A stretch of DNA of 64,000 nt from Crossaster papposus. Its lineage: Eukaryota; Echinodermata; Asteroidea; Velatida; Solasteridae. The notes under the pieces were generated by a model. The model ran no database searches and was not told where the DNA came from. It worked only from the letters and a program-made list of their open reading frames with translations. The DNA lies in contig JBAIAA010000694.1 in the NCBI GenBank assembly GCA_037893245.1, positions 372,001 through 436,000 of the forward strand, in the 5' to 3' direction. Positions 62,436 through 64,000 of the stretch are shown here, piece by piece (positions within the stretch are counted from its first letter, which is position 1; the number at the start of each line of letters is the position of its first letter). Position numbers and translations under genes: made by a program.

Positions 62436-64000
62436 TTGAATCAATTTTATCTATCTCGTGGTAGAATGACCGAGTGTTTAAGAACCTCGACTGCGGTATC
62501 CATGGTCCGGGTTCGAGTCCCGGTCCGGCCCGAGGCCTTTCGTTTTTTCCAGTTCCAACGCACGCTGTTTCGCAATCTTTTCCTTAACATAATTAATTTA
62601 TCGTCCTCACTCACCAACCGAGTTTAGCTGACCGGCTTAATTCGTCAGGTTGGGACTGTCCGCGGAGGTTCAGGATCGAGCCTGCAATTTTTTTTTTTTT
62701 TTTTTTAAAGAACAATAATCACAATTCCGCCAATTTTAATGGAAATACAAGGCTAACCCCTGTTCCCCCTTACAATTGTTCGTTTTTCTAAAAAAAAAAA
62801 AAAAAAAAAAAAAAGGCAAATAATTGTTGGCCAATGTTGATAGGAATGCAAGAATAACCCCTGGCCACTTTTAATTTCTCCTAAAACCAAAGTCAATTTA
62901 TGACGAATTGGAATTGAAATATAAGACTAACCCCGTACAATGTTTTAATTTGTTTCCAAGAACTAATTAAATTTCCGCCAATTTTAATAGAAAAGCAAGG
63001 ATAACCCCTTTCCCCCCTTACAGTTGTTCGTTTAAAAAAAACCAGCAATTATCAATTAATTTTGGTCCTATTTTGATAAGAATACAAGGTTAACCCCTGG
63101 CAACTTTCAATTTCTCCTGAAAGTTAATTTCTGGCGAATTGAAATTTAAATATAAGACTAACCCCATACAATGTTTTTATTTCTCCAAAATGTCATTTTT
63201 GTGGCCAATTTTGAAACAGAATGAAAGGTTATACCCTTGCAGGTTTTGTATTTTCCCAAAAAGTCAGTTTTGGGGATAATTTTAATTTAAACGCGAGGCT
63301 AACCTCTCACAATTATTTTATTCTAGGCCAATTTTAGACGGACAAAAACAAACCGAGGCTAACTCCTCACAACTGGTCAATTTTCGCAAACAATTATTTG
63401 TTGGGGAAATTTTTTATTTAAATCTCGAGGCTAACTCCTTACAATTATTTATTTGCAAGTAAATAACACATGCATTGCCACCCTACTCCTGGGCACCACG
63501 AGGCAAGGCTGTCTGTCTGATTTTCCGTTGTTTCCTATGTGCGCGTATGTTGTGCAGTGCACCCCCCCCCCCCCCCCCCCCCCACCCCCCCCCCCCCCCC
63601 CCCCTCCCCCCCCCCCCACCCCCCTACGGGCGCACTAGCCTCATTCAAGCCCTATTGAAACAAGTGTAAAAACCCAGTCTCGAAATGTTATACTTCCCCA
63701 GCCTGCACGCAGGCATTTTACAAGGGGCATCCCTCCACGTTCTCGGGCAATTAGGACCCATTTTTCAACCGTAATTTTATCAAGTCTTCCCTCAGATTGA
63801 AGTCCCAAAACCAGAGGGGTTGATCCTGGGCTATTATTTATACAATCCCAGCATTGTTTTTTTACCAAACGGATTTCTTTTTCAAATAGAATTGTGGGGG
63901 CACATTTCATGCTAATGAGCTAGCGTAGAAATTCTCACTTCAATTCGGGCAGTGCACCCCCCTATGAGCCCGCGTTTCGCCGGTGACCGCCATTTGTGTG
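62436..64000 (+). repeat. Tandem unit 37, partial, A-type
   Basis: Cut by the window end within the stem-loop. C-tract 63562-63624 (63 nt), the only one with a T (63605). Confidence 0.95.
62460..62531 (+). ncRNA. tRNA-like pol III module, copy 37
   Basis: B box 62510-62520; T6 62543-62548. Last copy in the window. Confidence 0.55.

Larger units (their letters stand above)
1..64000 (+). repeat. Tandem satellite array, ~1.7 kb unit
   Basis: Every part of the window is a copy of the same unit, head to tail in one orientation. A fixed landmark (TTGAATCAA just before the tRNA-like module) occurs 37 times, first at 1372 and last at 62436, spaced 1,679-1,727 bp. Units are nearly identical, differing by scattered substitutions, a few 1-6 bp indels and the length of a C-tract. 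Neither array edge is reached. I see no inserted transposon, no gene and no non-repeat island. Such uniformity is what concerted evolution of a satellite by unequal crossing over or conversion gives. An extrachromosomal or rolling-circle origin cannot be excluded. Confidence 0.99.

Noticed and set aside
1-64000. CRISPR array
   Set aside because: Units are 1.7 kb with no short direct repeats separated by unique spacers, and there are no cas genes.
1-64000. 5S rRNA, U snRNA or spliced-leader gene array
   Set aside because: I found no 5S internal control region, no U6 start or snRNA core and no convincing Sm site beside a splice donor. AATTTTGG in the AT domain stands alone.
1-64000. Nucleosome phasing (unit about ten times 170 bp)
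   Set aside because: The ratio is suggestive, but unit length varies by 48 bp with the C-tract and no 170-bp internal period was seen.

Overview
The whole window is one tandem array. A unit of about 1.70 kb is repeated head to tail 36 complete times (mean spacing of a fixed landmark is 61,064/36 = 1,696 bp; range 1,679-1,727), with a partial unit at each end, so the array runs past both edges. No unique flanking DNA and no protein gene that I can support is present. The repeat carries tRNA-like RNA polymerase III promoter elements (A box, perfect B box, oligo-T stop) and long homopolymer tracts, which points to a eukaryote. The tRNA-like head recalls, from memory and unchecked, tRNA-derived SINE heads of invertebrates such as molluscs. 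Species and chromosomal location cannot be told from the sequence.

Layout of one unit (unit 1, 1372-3080, on the + strand): a conserved tRNA-like module with intact A and B boxes and a T6 stop (1396-1484); a second, more degenerate tRNA-like module ending in an 18-T run (1561-1641); an AT-rich domain of about ten diverged ~70-90 bp subrepeats, the first holding a 26-A tract (1661-2408); a short GC-richer spacer; a C-tract of variable length (2498-2553); and a 500-bp segment with a perfect 14-bp palindrome and a ~100-nt stem-loop leading into the next tRNA-like module. In this description units begin at a fixed TTG that lies 24 bases before the tRNA-like module.

Two things stand out. First, almost all length variation between units comes from the C-tract (25-74 nt). 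With it subtracted, 31 of the 36 complete units are 1,652-1,654 bp, and the A-tract and T-tract are nearly constant in length. Second, the array is a mosaic. A block of about ten units (24.45-42.32 kb) carries a linked set of diagnostic variants (B-type) and is flanked on both sides by A-type units. The B block itself holds two linked haplotypes and A-type patches, and a two-unit (3.4 kb) higher-order duplication lies at 8.16-14.95 kb. These are signs of unequal exchange and gene conversion.

The most plausible reading is a satellite built around, or having captured, tRNA-derived pol III units. Whether the 37 copies of the tRNA-like module are transcribed is not known; they show no base difference that I could find.
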